Source: Cellulophaga sp. HaHaR_3_176 (lineage in GTDB: Bacteria; Bacteroidota; Bacteroidia; Flavobacteriales; Flavobacteriaceae). Taken from it: a stretch of 64,000 nt of DNA. The stretch's first letter is position 1. Each line of letters starts with the position of its first letter. The stretch covers positions 3,188,001-3,252,000 of the forward strand of contig NZ_CP058990.1 of assembly GCF_019021925.1 (NCBI RefSeq). The letters are read 5' to 3'. The notes under the pieces were generated by a model. That model was given only the letters and a program-made list of their open reading frames with translations, had not been told where the DNA came from and made no database searches. Below, one piece after another: positions 63,072 to 64,000 of this stretch. Both the position numbers and the translations under genes were made by a program.

Positions 63072-64000
63072 ATGAAATATTATCTCGCAGTCATTTTTCT
63101 GATCTGTTCAATACATATACATGCCCAAACGTATGAAGGTAAAATTGGTGAACACCCAATATTTCTAGAATTAGATATTGATTATGATGATGGTCTTGCA
63201 ACAGCATTTTACTTTTATAAATCTCAATTGCAAAATATACCCTTAGAAGGCAGCCATGATACTTCTGAATTGATACTTTTTGAAAAATTTTCCGATAAAG
63301 AAGAACAAAAAGAGCTATTTACTTTAACAAAAAATACAAACAAAATATCGGGTACTTGGCAAAATAATGGTCGTTTATTAAATGTTGATTTAACAAAAAC
63401 AACGAAAACTATTGATGAGTACAAATTATCGCAATTAGGTTTTATTAGAGATAGCGTAACAACTACCAATGCAAAAGAATTGGTTTGGCTTACCGAAAAA
63501 CATTCAAAAAAAACACTTTTTAGGTTAGGTAATGGATTTACTAAATTAGAACGTGAATTTATGAACCCTAAATTAGATAGTATTCATATTTATAATGCCG
63601 TAATAGGCTTAGACTGTAGTTGGGCTGATATAAATATAGAAATAGAACTCGTATCTGATCAATACATTAGTTTTACTGAGTATTCATCTATTTATTGTGG
63701 TGGTGCACATCCAAATTATAATACAATTGGGTTTAATTTTGACTTAAAAAATAAAGTTCAACTATATAAATTAACTGATATATATCCGAATTTAAATCAT
63801 TATCAAGTATTAAAACAGAAATATGAAAATGATACAGATTTAGATAATGAATGTGAATATTTTTTAAATGACGGAGAGCGTTTCGAATATTGTACTTGGG
63901 TGCTTACTAAAAAAGGTGTAACAATCACACCCTCATTTCCTCATGCTATGACGCCTTGTGAAACAGGGTTTCCATTAACGTATGATGAATTACGTAACAA
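63072..64000 (+). CDS. DUF3298/PdaC-like secreted protein (C-terminus beyond window)
   Basis: The frame opens at ATG 63072 with a signal peptide (MKYYLAVIFLICSIHIHAQ) and stays open for at least 309 residues to the right edge. The stretch YISFTEYSSIYCGGAHPNYN followed by FDLKNKVQLYKLTDIY is the signature of DUF3298/DUF4163-type (RsiV-like, PdaC) extracellular domains. Such proteins bind cell-wall or lysozyme-like ligands in some bacteria. The role here is unknown. Confidence 0.75.
   Translation, partial: MKYYLAVIFLICSIHIHAQTYEGKIGEHPIFLELDIDYDDGLATAFYFYKSQLQNIPLEGSHDTSELILFEKFSDKEEQKELFTLTKNTNKISGTWQNNGRLLNVDLTKTTKTIDEYKLSQLGFIRDSVTTTNAKELVWLTEKHSKKTLFRLGNGFTKLEREFMNPKLDSIHIYNAVIGLDCSWADINIEIELVSDQYISFTEYSSIYCGGAHPNYNTIGFNFDLKNKVQLYKLTDIYPNLNHYQVLKQKYENDTDLDNECEYFLNDGERFEYCTWVLTKKGVTITPSFPHAMTPCETGFPLTYDELRN

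Overview
The window is AT-rich DNA from a member of the Bacteroidota, most likely a marine or alga-associated Flavobacteriaceae. The evidence is a SusC-type receptor with its ECF sigma/FecR pair, promoters of the TAnnTTTG type, flavobacterial gene neighbourhoods (rnpA next to an S41 protease; RbfA next to a LolC/E-like permease), an Acr3-type arsenic operon and a PL7 alginate lyase lipoprotein. The genus cannot be named from the sequence alone. Region 1 (1-5073) is the end of a nutrient-uptake locus read leftwards: ECF sigma factor, FecR anti-sigma factor, then a SusC/TonB receptor that runs off the left edge. Region 2 (5437-25591) is a 20.1-kb integrative mobilizable element inserted in a tRNA gene with a CAU anticodon, probably tRNA-Ile2. 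A 48-bp direct repeat of the tRNA 3' part marks both ends, and the right copy completes an intact tRNA. The element holds a tyrosine integrase, a HipBA-like pair with two matching operators, a defence block, a partition/mobilization block (ParA, relaxase, MobA, a candidate oriT) and a replication block (Toprim primase, primase-helicase, repeats of GTCATCA/TGATGAC, a possible small counter-transcript). The defence block is seven head-to-tail genes: hsdR, hsdM, hsdS, a pentapeptide-repeat membrane protein, a DUF5655-type nuclease, and an RnlA/RnlB-like RNase LS toxin-antitoxin pair. Region 3 (25731-51938) is core chromosome: methylmalonyl-CoA epimerase, rbfA, an FtsX-type permease, dusB, an outer-membrane beta-barrel protein, lepA, a CPA1 antiporter, a universal stress protein with a SulP transporter, a five-PAS histidine kinase, an arsR-DUF6428-arsC-acr3 operon, an MBL hydrolase, S8, M1 and S41 peptidases, and rnpA. 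Region 4 (about 51996-56489) looks like a small array of integron-style gene cassettes with no integrase nearby. Three + strand genes (a 172-aa protein, a retropepsin/PDZ protein and a formyltransferase) are each bracketed by their own 9-10 bp inverted pair, and each is followed by a 198-203 bp structured repeat of constant layout. An IS3-family element sits 4 bp inside the second cassette. This is the most unusual feature of the window. Region 5 (56542-64000) holds a LytTR regulator that appears frameshifted, an alpha/beta hydrolase with TPRs, small proteins of unknown function, a PL7 alginate lyase lipoprotein and a DUF3298-like protein cut by the right edge.
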